From Oceanospirillum sp047518265 (lineage in GTDB: Bacteria; Pseudomonadota; Gammaproteobacteria; Pseudomonadales; Halomonadaceae): a stretch of 64,000 bases of DNA. The DNA is taken from the NCBI GenBank assembly GCA_047518265.1, contig JAKZRG010000027.1, positions 1-64,000 on the forward strand. The letters run 5' to 3'. The notes beneath the pieces are model-generated. The model saw only the letters and a program-made list of their open reading frames with translations, made no database searches and was not told where the DNA came from. Positions within the stretch are counted from its first letter, which is position 1, and each line of letters begins with the position of its first letter. Below, in pieces: positions 44,646 through 53,888 of the stretch. Both the position numbers and the translations under genes were made by a program.

Positions 44646-45224
44646 TTAGTTGTTATACAGTGCACTCAAAACCCTCTCTGCATCATGAAAGTCATCCTGA
44701 ATGAGCGCTGTGATATCGGCAAACCCTTCGGTAGATTTTACAAACAGGGCCCAAAAATAGGGATCTAGAGTTTCGGGTGTTAAGGAAGCTGATAAGGGGG
44801 CTTCCACCCATTGCCCGGTGTATTCATGTTCAAAGCGGTAATAGTGTCCGTGTTGAAAGGTTGACCATGCGTCTGGTATTACCCCTTCATCGTACTGCTG
44901 TTTTAATTGGTTCGCTGTATTGATATAAGCATGTACGGCGGCTTTAAATCGTTCCTGATAGGCCATTATTTTTATATGGCTGAGTACGGGGATTAAGGTG
45001 ATATGGGTATAAACCAACCCTTGCCGACTGATAAATACGGAGCAGTCTGGGTATTGGCCTTGTAAGTTTTGTACAGTTTGCTCTGTATCGAACAAGGGGC
45101 CAATAAAGTAGCGTCGCGTGGGAGTTCTGAGAATAATATTTTGCTTTTGATTAAAGAATGTCTGTAGCTTGTCTGTACTGGGCAGAGCAGACAAGCGGTA
45201 ACAGGTGATGGTTTTAGGTTGCAT
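44646..45224 (-). CDS. Hypothetical protein, 192 residues
   Basis: ATG 45224 with GAGG upstream. No signal peptide and no membrane segment. TITCYRLSALPSTDKLQTFFNQKQNIILRTPTRRYFIG opens the protein; the rest is mixed, with an aromatic-rich middle (WSTFQHGHYYRFEHEYTGQW). I do not recognise a family. It is transcribed toward the STAND gene but separated by repeats. Confidence 0.65.
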   Translation of the reverse strand: MQPKTITCYRLSALPSTDKLQTFFNQKQNIILRTPTRRYFIGPLFDTEQTVQNLQGQYPDCSVFISRQGLVYTHITLIPVLSHIKIMAYQERFKAAVHAYINTANQLKQQYDEGVIPDAWSTFQHGHYYRFEHEYTGQWVEAPLSASLTPETLDPYFWALFVKSTEGFADITALIQDDFHDAERVLSALYNN

Positions 45225-45265
45225 GTTATACCTCAATAGTACAGGTATAGTGTGCTCCCTCTATC

Positions 45266-45778
45266 TTAGTTTGTTAATACCTTCTTAATGGCTTTTTGCG
45301 CGCACGCGATATCCAGGTGTCCACCGGGTGCGCCGCCAACGCCGATACCGGCGACTCGAACGCCATCAATGGTGATGGGTAATCCACCGCCCAGTAATAA
45401 TAAGTTGTCATTCATATCTCTTAGGCCAGCCAGTACCGGTTTGTCGGTAACCAGTTGCGCTAATTTTGCGGTGTCACGCCCCATGCTAGCCGCGGTGTAG
45501 GCTTTACGTTGGCTGCTACTAATGGTGTGCGGTCCTGCCATTTCATGTCGGGACATGGCTAGTAGATTTCCGCTGCGATCTACGATAGAAGCGCTGACGG
45601 TATAGCCGTCAGATCGGCATTGCATCATAGCGTTATGGGCTAGTTTTACCGCAGTATCGGCTGTGAGTAATACGGTACTAGTGGTATGGATGTTCGTCGT
45701 ATTGGCGGCCATAGCCGCTTGGCTTAAACCCAGTGTGCAGAGTGACGCTAGGATCAGTTTTTTTACGGTGCTTTTCAT
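45266..45778 (-). CDS. Secreted GlcG/HbpS-like (DUF336) protein
   Basis: 170 residues from ATG 45778 with a signal peptide (KSTVKKLILASLCTLGLSQ, cleavage near AMAA). The mature part has LTADTAVKLAHNAMMQCRSDGY, VSASIVDRSGNLLAMSRHE and GGLPITIDGVRVAGIGVGGAPGGHLDIACA, the conserved DUF336 fold. HbpS of Streptomyces, a member, binds haem and tunes the SenS-SenR two-component system. Here the gene is divergent from a two-component pair with a palindrome between them, so the same arrangement may hold. Confidence 0.85.
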   Translation of the reverse strand: MKSTVKKLILASLCTLGLSQAAMAANTTNIHTTSTVLLTADTAVKLAHNAMMQCRSDGYTVSASIVDRSGNLLAMSRHEMAGPHTISSSQRKAYTAASMGRDTAKLAQLVTDKPVLAGLRDMNDNLLLLGGGLPITIDGVRVAGIGVGGAPGGHLDIACAQKAIKKVLTN

Positions 45779-45917
45779 AAGGGTACCGGTTCCATAACAA
45801 GGGATAGGGTGATTGATTTGACGATTAAGGTGCGGTGATTTCAGAGTCATCACTGCAGCTGTTTGAACGTTATGGCTTTAGCATAGAGGGTGATCCTTGC
45901 GGGAACCTTGCCTGAGC

Positions 45918-45933
45918 ATTACAGTTTTGTAAT
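45918..45933. promoter_or_regulatory. Response-regulator-type palindrome
   Basis: ATTACA-GTTT-TGTAAT is a perfect inverted repeat in the divergent region between the DUF336 gene and the OmpR-type regulator. TTACA...TGTAA arms are typical of sites for the CopR/CusR/PfeR group of regulators. Confidence 0.5.
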
Positions 45934-46050
45934 CTTGAGTTGGATCAGTGGGGCTAAGGGACGGTAGCTGTTATGCTTTAGTGGTATGGATGCTTAAGTA
46001 ATACGAGCGGTTTGTATTGCTTTAGATGTTGCGTCAGTCTGAGGAGCTTA

Positions 46051-46758
46051 ATGAAATTACTGATTGTGGAAGATGACCAGACCATTGCAGAATTTATCTG
46101 TCAGGGGTTTCGGCAGCAGGGGTATACCGTTAATCATGTGGCAGATGGTCAGGATGCTTTAGCGCTGGCTTCGGAACAGTCTCATGATGCTGCAATTATT
46201 GATCTGATGTTACCGGGGTTGGATGGCTTAAGCCTGATTAAGGCTTTGAGAGCCTCTGGACAGACCCTACCTATTTTAATCCTCAGTGCGCGCCATACCG
46301 TCAATGATAGAGTACTGGGCTTAGAAATCGGTAGTGATGATTATCTGGTAAAGCCATTCTCGTTTATTGAATTACAGGCCCGTGTTCAAGCGCTATTAAG
46401 ACGTCAGGCTCAGGTTTCAAATCAGATTCAAAACCCGTCTCATACAACAGAATCGATGTTATTACAGATTGCGGATCTCACGTTAGATCGAGTAACAAAA
46501 GAGGTGCACCGGGCGGGGCAGTTGTTAACTTTGCAGCCCAGAGAGTTATCTCTATTGGAATATATGCTACAACATCCCGGTAAAGTTCTCTCCAAGACGA
46601 TGATTCTTGAACAGGTTTGGGAATATCAGTTTGATCCACAAACCAATGTGGTGGATGTTCTGGTTTGTCGTTTGAGAAGTAAAATTGATAAAGACTTTGA
46701 ACCCAAGCTTCTACAAACTCTACGAGGTGTAGGGTATGTGTTAAAAGCATCCCCTTAA
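46051..46758 (+). CDS. OmpR-family response regulator
   Basis: 235 residues from ATG 46051 (GAGGAG upstream). Receiver domain 1-115 with acidic pair EDD (7-9), phospho-acceptor Asp51 (IIDLMLPGLDG) and the Lys in YLVKPFS. The C-terminal winged helix ends with VDVLVCRLRSKIDK and LRGVGYVL. It pairs with the kinase 33 bases downstream. Confidence 0.92.
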   Translation: MKLLIVEDDQTIAEFICQGFRQQGYTVNHVADGQDALALASEQSHDAAIIDLMLPGLDGLSLIKALRASGQTLPILILSARHTVNDRVLGLEIGSDDYLVKPFSFIELQARVQALLRRQAQVSNQIQNPSHTTESMLLQIADLTLDRVTKEVHRAGQLLTLQPRELSLLEYMLQHPGKVLSKTMILEQVWEYQFDPQTNVVDVLVCRLRSKIDKDFEPKLLQTLRGVGYVLKASP

Positions 46759-46791
46759 CATTATTGATTTAAAATTAAGCCGAGTCATTCA

Positions 46792-48276
46792 ATGTCTAAC
46801 CTTTCCCATGAGCATACGTCTGCGACCGATGTAAACAAGCCTGACAATAAAGACCGTGCTGATACGGCTAGCTTTAATACTGTTGCTTTAAGAACAAGTC
46901 GAGCTTTGAGCCTTCGTCTTGGTTTAGGGATGTTATTAATTACACTGTTTTTTGCCTCTTTAGCGGATTATTTTCTGTATCAATCCCTTGTTAATAAAGA
47001 TCAGAGTTTAGTTAAGGTTAAAGCTGAAACCTATCTGCGTGTTGCTCACTATAGCGGATTAGAGAAGTTAATCGAGGTGATTGAGCAGGAAGGGAATAAT
47101 GCAGATTTATGGCTAATCGAAGTGGCCCAGAACGATACGGTGATCTATCAGAACCAAGTGGATATGGACTCTGGTGATAATACTTTGCGTATTTCAGATC
47201 CCTATTGGCCTATCTTAGATACGGTACGCAAACGATGGTTGGTCGAATTTTTTGATTTAACGGTTAAAAAAGCCGGTTTGGTTGTGGAAAGTAATGGTTA
47301 TCATCTGACATTGGGCCTAAGCAGTCTTCCCCGTCAAGAGCAGCAGGTTGAATACCGCTGGGCAATTCTGTTGACTCTATTGCCATTGTTACTGCTCTGT
47401 TTATGGCTGATTCATCGTGTTCATTCTCAAGCCTTGCTACCTATCCGTGATCTGATTAAAGCCACTCAGGAAATTCAATCGGGGCAGAATTTATCCTCCA
47501 GAATACCGGTGCGAGATCAAGATACTGAACTGGGGCAGCTGGCCATGCAAACCAATGATTTTTTAGCCAATACAGAGCGTTTAATTAATGGTATGCATGG
47601 GTCTTTGGATAATGTAGCCCACGACTTGCGAACCCCTTTAGCAAGACAGCGTCTACAAATTGAGCAGTTGTTATTATCTCAGGAAGTTCAGCGACAAGAG
47701 GATCTGTTTAATACCTTGGCGGATATTGCAGAGGACAGCCAGCGTATCGAACAGATGCTAAGTGCTTTGATGGATATCTCGGAAGCCGAAACAGGCTTGA
47801 TGGCTTTGTATAAGGATCGAATACATCTGATTGAGTTATTTGCTCAGGTGACCGAGGTATGTGAATTTCTGGCAGAAGATAAGTCTATTAATATCGAAGT
47901 AGATTGCGCTAAAAGCCTATATCTGGAGGCGGATATTAATCGTATGCGTCAGGTTTTAATTAACTTACTGGATAACGCTATTAAGTTTAGTCCAGATGGT
48001 AGCCGGGTTATCTTAAAGGCATCCCGCTCTGTTACCCGACAAGTGATTATCGAAGTGATAGATCAAGGGCCAGGCATATCGGATCAGGATCAGGTTTATA
48101 TTTTTGATCGTTTGTATCGAGCCGATAAAAGCCGACACACCAAGGGATTAGGATTGGGTTTAAGCTTGGTTAAAGCCATTGTAGAAGCCCATGAGGGGCA
48201 AATAGAGGTACAGAACCAAACCCGTCAGAATGATACTGTTCAAGGCTGCTGTTTTAGATTGATCTTTAAAGCATAA
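46792..48276 (+). CDS. Sensor histidine kinase
   Basis: 494 residues. A cytosolic Asp/Lys-rich leader (1-35), a transmembrane helix (about 40-64), a periplasmic sensor (about 65-185), a second helix (188-208), HAMP, then HisKA with HDLRTPL (His277), the N-box INLLDNAIKFSP and G-boxes DQGPGIS and GLGLGLSL. It phosphorylates the upstream regulator. The periplasmic domain could respond to the secreted DUF336 protein encoded divergently; this is inference. Confidence 0.92.
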   Translation: MSNLSHEHTSATDVNKPDNKDRADTASFNTVALRTSRALSLRLGLGMLLITLFFASLADYFLYQSLVNKDQSLVKVKAETYLRVAHYSGLEKLIEVIEQEGNNADLWLIEVAQNDTVIYQNQVDMDSGDNTLRISDPYWPILDTVRKRWLVEFFDLTVKKAGLVVESNGYHLTLGLSSLPRQEQQVEYRWAILLTLLPLLLLCLWLIHRVHSQALLPIRDLIKATQEIQSGQNLSSRIPVRDQDTELGQLAMQTNDFLANTERLINGMHGSLDNVAHDLRTPLARQRLQIEQLLLSQEVQRQEDLFNTLADIAEDSQRIEQMLSALMDISEAETGLMALYKDRIHLIELFAQVTEVCEFLAEDKSINIEVDCAKSLYLEADINRMRQVLINLLDNAIKFSPDGSRVILKASRSVTRQVIIEVIDQGPGISDQDQVYIFDRLYRADKSRHTKGLGLGLSLVKAIVEAHEGQIEVQNQTRQNDTVQGCCFRLIFKA

Positions 48277-48384
48277 GATCTTCTTGAGCGTGAGGGCAAT
48301 AATTAAACTGTTAATAGCCAAATGGCAGAAACTGCGTGTATCTTGTCATGGCCGCCAAAAGAGCGACTGTTTAGCATGATGTTA

Positions 48385-48406
48385 TTGATAACAAAGGCGT
48401 TATCAA
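48385..48406. promoter_or_regulatory. Palindrome upstream of the DJ-1 family gene
   Basis: TTGATAAC-AAAGGC-GTTATCAA is a perfect 8+8 inverted repeat 67 bases before the start of the gene at 48474. It probably serves as an operator, perhaps for the adjacent GlxA-type regulator. Confidence 0.45.
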
Positions 48407-48473
48407 GCTGATTAAACCAGGCACTAAGCAGGGTTGTTTTTAACTTTGATATGCCTGCTTAAGGAGTAACATC

Positions 48474-49067
48474 ATGAGTTTGACCTATGGTATCTACCTC
48501 TATCCTGAGGTGGCTTCACTGGACTTTGTTGGCCCTTATGAGGCTTTTGATCTGTCCACTTATCTGTTAAAAACCGGCAAAGTAGTGACCATTGCTGAAA
48601 CAGACGCTCCTATTGTTTGCTCCAATGGTATGGAGGTAAAACCTCAGTTTACCTTTGAGAATGCACCAGAAATTGATGTGTTATTAGTACCGGGAGCCAA
48701 TAACCTAGAAGCGGCATTAGCCAGCGAAAAAGCCATTGATTGGGTGCGCCAGATGGCGGATAAGGTGCAATTTACCACGGCAGTATGTACAGGGGCTTTA
48801 ATCCTGCAAAAAGCCGGTTTGTTGGCCGGTAAAAAAGCCACCACTCATTGGATGTTGATTGATGAGATGGCTAAGGATGAAAGTGTCGAAGTGATGCCTG
48901 AAATGCGCTATGTACGAGACGGTAATATCGTAACGTCTCAGGGTGTTTCAGCGGGTATTGATATGTCGTTATGGTTATTGGGTGAACTGCATACTCCAGA
49001 GCACGCACGCAGTGTTCGCCGGGTACTGCATTATGATCCAGCGCCTCCGTATCAAGCGGAAGTGTAA
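48474..49067 (+). CDS. DJ-1/PfpI family protein
   Basis: 197 residues, a single DJ-1/PfpI domain. The nucleophile elbow is TAVCTGALILQKAGLLAGK, followed by ATTHW, the isonitrile hydratase-like arrangement. SD AGGAG is close to the ATG. It is 66 bases from a GlxA-type regulator that has the same domain, so the two probably act on related small molecules. The substrate is unknown. Confidence 0.85.
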   Translation: MSLTYGIYLYPEVASLDFVGPYEAFDLSTYLLKTGKVVTIAETDAPIVCSNGMEVKPQFTFENAPEIDVLLVPGANNLEAALASEKAIDWVRQMADKVQFTTAVCTGALILQKAGLLAGKKATTHWMLIDEMAKDESVEVMPEMRYVRDGNIVTSQGVSAGIDMSLWLLGELHTPEHARSVRRVLHYDPAPPYQAEV

Positions 49068-49133
49068 ATATAGCGCCCTAATGATGGAATAAAACATCAC
49101 CGCCTATGGCTCGAATTGTATAAAAGGTCTTCA

Positions 49134-50135
49134 ATGAAAAGCATCGAAATCTTTATTTATGAACAAGCCATAGGTCTGGATGTGATGGGGCCGTTAGAGG
49201 TATTTTCTGCCGCCAATTACATTCGTAACTTACAGGGTGAACCACCAGCTTACGAGGTGGTTTTATCAGCAGAAGACGCGGGGTTAGTGACGCTATCATC
49301 CGGTGTGGCTATACAGGCAACACGTAGTTTAAGTGATGATCTAGATACTTGTGATACGGTTGATGGTAAGGACGGTGACTATTTTATCTTGTCCGGTGGT
49401 TTTGTTGCCCCTCAGTTGGCAGAGGATACAGATTTAGTGGCCCGTTTAACTCAACGAGCTAAGACATCCAAGTATCAGATATCTATCTGTACCGGGACAT
49501 TTTTACTTGCGGCTACCGGGTTTTTAGACGGTAAAAACTGCACCACTCATTGGCATTATGCCGATCAATTGGCCGCTCGATATCCTGAATTAAATGTAAA
49601 TGGGGATGCTATCTATATTCAGGATGATACGACTTACTCTAGTGCGGGTGTTACCGCAGGTATTGATCTGGCTTTAGCGTTATTGGAACAGGATTATGGC
49701 GCAGAGTTAGCCATGGAGGTCGCAAGAAGTTTAGTTTTGTATCGGCACCGCCCCGGTTGTCAGTCTCAGTTCAGTACACCGCTAAGTTTGCGGCAAAAAG
49801 CAGGAAAGTCTTTTTATAAACTGCATGACTGGTTGCAGGGCAATATTCAATTGCCAGTATCCGTTGAACAGATGGCTGATTTTTGTCGTATGAGCCCAAG
49901 GAATTTTGCCCGCCGCTTTACCGAAAGCACTCAAATAACACCGGCTAAGTATTTGGAACAGTTGCGCCTTTCTCAAGCGAGAGAGTTGTTGGAATCAACG
50001 CCGTTGACCATAGAATCAATCGCCTTGGATACAGGATTTGGTCGAGAAGAACGACTACGGAGAACCTTTCTAAAAACCTTGGGTGTGACTCCCAGCCTTT
50101 ATCGGCAGCACTTTGCGAGTAATGTGTCCTCGTAA
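49134..50135 (+). CDS. GlxA-family AraC regulator with DJ-1 domain
   Basis: 333 residues from ATG 49134 (AAGG upstream). The DJ-1-like sensor (1-195) retains SICTGTFLLAATGFL and CTTHW. An AraC DNA-binding domain follows (about 225-330, VEQMADFCRMSPRNFARRFTEST and LTIESIALDTGFGREERLRRTF). Such proteins regulate nitrogenous-compound catabolism; the ligand here is not readable. It is likely co-transcribed with the DJ-1 gene. Confidence 0.88.
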   Translation: MKSIEIFIYEQAIGLDVMGPLEVFSAANYIRNLQGEPPAYEVVLSAEDAGLVTLSSGVAIQATRSLSDDLDTCDTVDGKDGDYFILSGGFVAPQLAEDTDLVARLTQRAKTSKYQISICTGTFLLAATGFLDGKNCTTHWHYADQLAARYPELNVNGDAIYIQDDTTYSSAGVTAGIDLALALLEQDYGAELAMEVARSLVLYRHRPGCQSQFSTPLSLRQKAGKSFYKLHDWLQGNIQLPVSVEQMADFCRMSPRNFARRFTESTQITPAKYLEQLRLSQARELLESTPLTIESIALDTGFGREERLRRTFLKTLGVTPSLYRQHFASNVSS

Positions 50136-50158
50136 GGCGTAGATGGAATCGAGAGATT

Positions 50159-50188
50159 CGCGGATGCGCCTAGGCTTATCCACGCTAC
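50159..50188. repeat. REP-like repeat, copy 2
   Basis: Same unit and orientation as 44530-44560, differing at one internal base (CCTAGG for CTTAGG). It lies 24 bases after the GlxA-type regulator. The 383-base gap that follows shows no other feature. Confidence 0.8.
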
Positions 50189-50518
50189 CAGTATCGGTTA
50201 CTTCGGCTTTGCCGGTGCTAAAGAAGGGGAAAGGGGAAAGGGAATCTATAGAGTTCTCTGTTATCAAATCTTGATTCTACAGCTCACTACATTTCATATA
50301 CAAACCAGAAATATATCCATTGATTCTTTGCTGCAATACTTTCCTCCATCACGATTAAATCCTAGGGCGTCTCTGAATAAGTACTTTCTGGCTCAGGCTT
50401 TTAGAACCCTTGGATTATAAATTTTACTAATCTATCTATATCTTTCGTGTGGATAAATCTCGAGTGGATAAACCCGAGGTGCATCTATTAATACTCTGTG
50501 GATTAACAGGATGTGATC

Positions 50519-51361
50519 ATGAACACGCTATATAAAATATCGCCACTTGTTCTTTCATTTTTGGTCGGTTGTAGTTCTGATAATGCTAAAGTTGAAAACT
50601 CCCCGGAGGCTTCATTTGTTGGTGATGAGGTGTATGTATCACCGCTTCAGGAAAAAAGATGGCAGCTGGTTTCTTATGGATTGCAGGCAGAACCTAAAAC
50701 AGACGTTCTTGACGGAACCTTCTATGGGTTGGACTTTACTGATGACTCTGAGCTTAGGGGGGATTTTGATTGTAATCACTTCCAAAGCACCTATGCCTAT
50801 AATGCATCATCTTTGGCCATAGGTACTGTTGCAACGACAGAAATGGCCTGTCCATTATCGGGTGATGCAAAGTATCAGTCTCAGAATGATTTTATCTTAA
50901 ATGCCCTAGTCTCAACGGAAAGTTATGATATATCGGGGTTATTGCTCACTATCAGCGCCAGTGATAGCTCCCAGTTGATCTATTCGGCTATTGAGTCATC
51001 TCTGCAAGATAATCCGTGGACGCTGGTGGCTTATGGTCTAATTTCAGAGTCAAAAAACGATCTGCTTGAGAACACATCCTACACCCTGGATTTTACGAAC
51101 AGCACTCATCTTGAAGGGAGTTTTGATTGTAATACGTTCGAAAGTGAATACTCTGCGAGTTCTTTATCCCTGATGATTGATGCTGTCAGCTTGACCGAAA
51201 TAGGCTGTATTTCATCGGAAAGCCGACAGTCTCATATGGCTCAAAATGATTTTATTTTAAACGCGTTAGCATCCGCGAAGAGTTATGAAATATCTAGCTC
51301 ACAGCTGATTATTTATTCCAGTAATCGCTCACAGCTTATTTATAACCGTGATGAAAAATAA
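50519..51361 (+). CDS. Lipoprotein with duplicated META/HslJ-like domain
   Basis: 280 residues from ATG 50519. A lipoprotein signal ends at SFLVGC (Cys about 19). Two clear repeats follow, each of about 115 residues: RWQLVSYGL...GDFDCNHFQ...DFILNAL and PWTLVAYGL...GSFDCNTFE...DFILNAL. The pattern W.L..YG......G.DC..F resembles the META/HslJ domain of stress-related lipoproteins. Each repeat has two Cys that may pair. The second copy of the N-terminal Lys-containing leader is absent, consistent with internal duplication. Confidence 0.78.
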   Translation: MNTLYKISPLVLSFLVGCSSDNAKVENSPEASFVGDEVYVSPLQEKRWQLVSYGLQAEPKTDVLDGTFYGLDFTDDSELRGDFDCNHFQSTYAYNASSLAIGTVATTEMACPLSGDAKYQSQNDFILNALVSTESYDISGLLLTISASDSSQLIYSAIESSLQDNPWTLVAYGLISESKNDLLENTSYTLDFTNSTHLEGSFDCNTFESEYSASSLSLMIDAVSLTEIGCISSESRQSHMAQNDFILNALASAKSYEISSSQLIIYSSNRSQLIYNRDEK

Positions 51362-51440
51362 TTTATAATTTAAGCATTTCCTATACCATTAAACATATTC
51401 CGTTAAGTGACTTTTCTTTGCCTGAAGGAGTCAGCGCATT

Positions 51441-52451
51441 ATGTTTATTAGTATTCCTGTACCCAAGGGGGCAGGTTTTCCTCGCTTGCCTATTACCCAC
51501 GAAGCAACGCCTCTGGAGAGTATGCCTCGTTTATCAGAACAACTGGGCTGTAAGCTTTGGATCAAGCGTGATGATTGTACGGGGTTAGCTGGTGGCGGTA
51601 ATAAAACCCGTAAGTTGGAATACTTACTGGCAGATGCGCAAAAGGCTGGTGCGGATACTTTGGTGACCATTGGTGGTTTGCAATCCAATCATGCCCGGCA
51701 AACTGCTGCGGCGGCAGCCAAGTTTGGCTTTGCCTGTGAGTTGGTACTAGAGCCTGTGGAAGGTACACCAAAAAAGGATTATCCGGATAACGGCAATATG
51801 CTGTTGGATAAGATATTGGGTGCCAATATCCATAAGCTAAAGAAAGGCCAAGATTGTCAAACGTATGCTGATAAGCTGATTAAAACTCTGGAGGCCGAAG
51901 GCAAGAAGCCTTATCTAATTCCGGTAGGGGGTTCCAATAAGATAGGGGCTCTGGGTTATGTCCGTTGTGCCAGCGAAATTGCCCAACAGATTAAAGAACA
52001 GAGAATTGAACTGGATCACATCGTTTTAGCCAGTGGTAGTGCCGGTACTCAGGCGGGCTTGTTAGCGGGTCTGATTATGGAAAAGGTGGATATTCCAGTG
52101 CTGGGCATTGCGGTTAGTCGAGATACGGAGGCTCAGCAAGCGCTGGTTCAGGCTCTACTAGAAGAGACTTTAGAATATATGGGTTTAGACCCTGCGTTGG
52201 CTAAAGGTCGAGTTTATGCCGATGGCGGTTATTATGGGCCGGGTTACGGCATTACCACACCGGAGACTATCGAAGCGGTACAGCTCTGTGCCCAGCAGGA
52301 AGGTATCCTGTTAGATCCAGTTTATACTGGTAAAGGTATGGCAGGTTTGATTGATAAGTGTCGCAATGGTGTATTTACTGAAGGGCAGAATATTCTGTTT
52401 TTACATACCGGCGGCAGTCAGGGACTGTTTGCTTATAAAGAGGTGTTTTAG
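51441..52451 (+). CDS. DcyD-like PLP enzyme (D-cysteine desulfhydrase/ACC deaminase family)
   Basis: 336 residues with AAGGAG upstream. The PLP Lys is in GGGNKTRKLEYLL (about 53) and the QSNHARQTAAAAAKF motif follows. GSAGTQAGLLAGL forms the phosphate-binding loop. Within this family, D-cysteine desulfhydrase, L-cysteate sulfo-lyase and ACC deaminase cannot be told apart by eye. A neighbouring cysteine-desulfhydrase-like gene and a DecR-type regulator favour a sulfur-amino-acid role. Confidence 0.85.
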   Translation: MFISIPVPKGAGFPRLPITHEATPLESMPRLSEQLGCKLWIKRDDCTGLAGGGNKTRKLEYLLADAQKAGADTLVTIGGLQSNHARQTAAAAAKFGFACELVLEPVEGTPKKDYPDNGNMLLDKILGANIHKLKKGQDCQTYADKLIKTLEAEGKKPYLIPVGGSNKIGALGYVRCASEIAQQIKEQRIELDHIVLASGSAGTQAGLLAGLIMEKVDIPVLGIAVSRDTEAQQALVQALLEETLEYMGLDPALAKGRVYADGGYYGPGYGITTPETIEAVQLCAQQEGILLDPVYTGKGMAGLIDKCRNGVFTEGQNILFLHTGGSQGLFAYKEVF

Positions 52452-52472
52452 GCTCCTCTGTGTCACGGTTTT

Positions 52473-52513
52473 ATAGGTGATCAACGTTGATCACCTATCA
52501 CCGCTATTTTTCA
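52473..52513 (+). terminator. 26-bp perfect palindrome after the DcyD-like gene
   Basis: ATAGGTGATCAAC and GTTGATCACCTAT (52473-52498) are exact complements with no spacer; TATTTTTC follows at 52507. The position 21 bases past the stop suggests a terminator, though the T-run is about ten bases away. Confidence 0.5.
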
Positions 52514-52578
52514 CAACAACCATTCTTTATCACAACACAGCTCTAGAGCTTGGAGTTATCGACGAGACAAGGGATACA

Positions 52579-52610
52579 CGTAGCGTGGATAAGCCAGAGG
52601 CGCATCCGCG
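52579..52610. repeat. REP-like repeat, copy 3 (inverted)
   Basis: CGTAGCGTGGATAAGC...GCGCATCCGCG is the inverted form of the units at 44530 and 50159, with CAGAGG in the centre. It sits between convergent genes, 12 bases before the Cds1-like stop. Confidence 0.8.
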
Positions 52611-52621
52611 AAAGGACTCAC

Positions 52622-53707
52622 TTATAGCCAGCGATCCAGTTGATTCAGGTAAGACTGCACATCACCGATTTTTTCTGATACCCAATCTGGATTGTAATAG
52701 GTATCCAGATAACGCTCTCCGCTATCACACATCAGGGTCACAATGGAGCCACTTTGTTGTTTCTCTATCATCTGCTGAGCCACTTGTAGAGCACCCCATA
52801 CGTTTGTGCCTGTGGATGCGCCTGCTTTACGACCCATTAGCTTTTCCAACCATAGAATAGTCGCAACGCTGGCGGCATCCGGTATTTTCATCATATGGTC
52901 AATCACATCCGGTTGAAACGACGCTTCCACTTGAGGCCGTCCAATGCCTTCAATTCGGCTAGAGGTGTTGGCAGTAAGAGAACAATCCTTCTGCATATAA
53001 CCGTCGTAAAACACGGAGTTTTCTGGATCAACCACCATCAATTCGGTGTGATGACCTTGATAGCGAATATAACGGCCCAGAGTCGCAGAGGTACCACCGG
53101 TTCCAGCACTCATTACAATCGTACTGGGTTCTGGAAAAGGCTCCCGCTCCATCTGTTTGAAGATGCTTTCAGCAATATTGTTATTACCTCGCCAATCGGT
53201 CGCCCGTTCAGCGTAAGTAAACTGATCCATAAAATAGCCGCCAATTTCTTTCGAGAGTCGCACGGACTCGCAATGCATCTGAGGGGCGGAATCCACAAAG
53301 TGGCACCGTCCCCCATAAAGCTCGATCTGTTTGATTTTACTTTGTGCGGTACTGCGTGGCATCACCGCAATAAAGGGTACGCCGATCATACGGGCAAAGT
53401 AGGCTTCAGATACGGCGGTACTGCCAGAAGAGGCTTCAACAATGGTGGTATCCTGCTTAATTTTGCCATTGCATAAAGCGTATAAAAACAGAGAACGAGC
53501 CAAACGATGTTTTAGGCTACCGGTTGGATGAGTACTCTCATCTTTTAGATAGATATCAATTTGAGGCTGTTGTGATTGAACTAGGAGTGATTGAGCTTGC
53601 TGTGATTTGGATAGCTGTGGAATATTCAGCTTAATTAAGTGGGTATCAGCGGAACGATGATAGTCTGCTTCGATTTTTCTAATAGATTCTGCAACCCAAG
53701 TATTCAT
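52622..53707 (-). CDS. Cds1-like PLP-dependent L-cysteine desulfhydrase
   Basis: 361 residues of the cysteine-synthase fold. The PLP Lys is in THPTGSLKHRLARSL and the SSGSTAVSEAYFA asparagine-loop equivalent follows. GTGGTSATLGRYIRYQG is the phosphate loop. The family member Cds1 degrades cysteine to pyruvate, sulfide and ammonia. A DecR-like regulator lies divergently, which in E. coli responds to cysteine. Cysteine synthase activity is less likely. Confidence 0.83.
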   Translation of the reverse strand: MNTWVAESIRKIEADYHRSADTHLIKLNIPQLSKSQQAQSLLVQSQQPQIDIYLKDESTHPTGSLKHRLARSLFLYALCNGKIKQDTTIVEASSGSTAVSEAYFARMIGVPFIAVMPRSTAQSKIKQIELYGGRCHFVDSAPQMHCESVRLSKEIGGYFMDQFTYAERATDWRGNNNIAESIFKQMEREPFPEPSTIVMSAGTGGTSATLGRYIRYQGHHTELMVVDPENSVFYDGYMQKDCSLTANTSSRIEGIGRPQVEASFQPDVIDHMMKIPDAASVATILWLEKLMGRKAGASTGTNVWGALQVAQQMIEKQQSGSIVTLMCDSGERYLDTYYNPDWVSEKIGDVQSYLNQLDRWL

Positions 53708-53818
53708 AGCTGTTTACTCTTATATTTTGTTCTGTGGTGCTATTCGTTGTCTTTTGCTTAGAGGCTCTTCCCTTAGAGACAACGCTAACGTGTTGAAAAT
53801 ATTATAGGTAAAACAGCA

Positions 53819-53873
53819 TAGAAAATTTTTGCTAAAAGTTGACGAATACTTATCTTATGTAGAAAAATATTCT
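53819..53873. promoter_or_regulatory. AT-rich candidate DecR site region
   Basis: Two AT-rich palindromic motifs lie in the divergent region: AGAAAATTTTTGCT (from 53819) and AGAAAAATATTCT (53861-53873, AGAA/TTCT ends). They sit where a divergently transcribed Lrp-type regulator would bind. This is a candidate only. Confidence 0.3.
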
Positions 53874-53888
53874 CTATAAATTCAGCAG

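Noticed and set aside
44507..44704. Plus-strand ORF of 65 residues upstream of the STAND gene
   Set aside because: It is the translation of a tandem repeat and a REP-like copy, and runs into the minus-strand gene ending at 44646.
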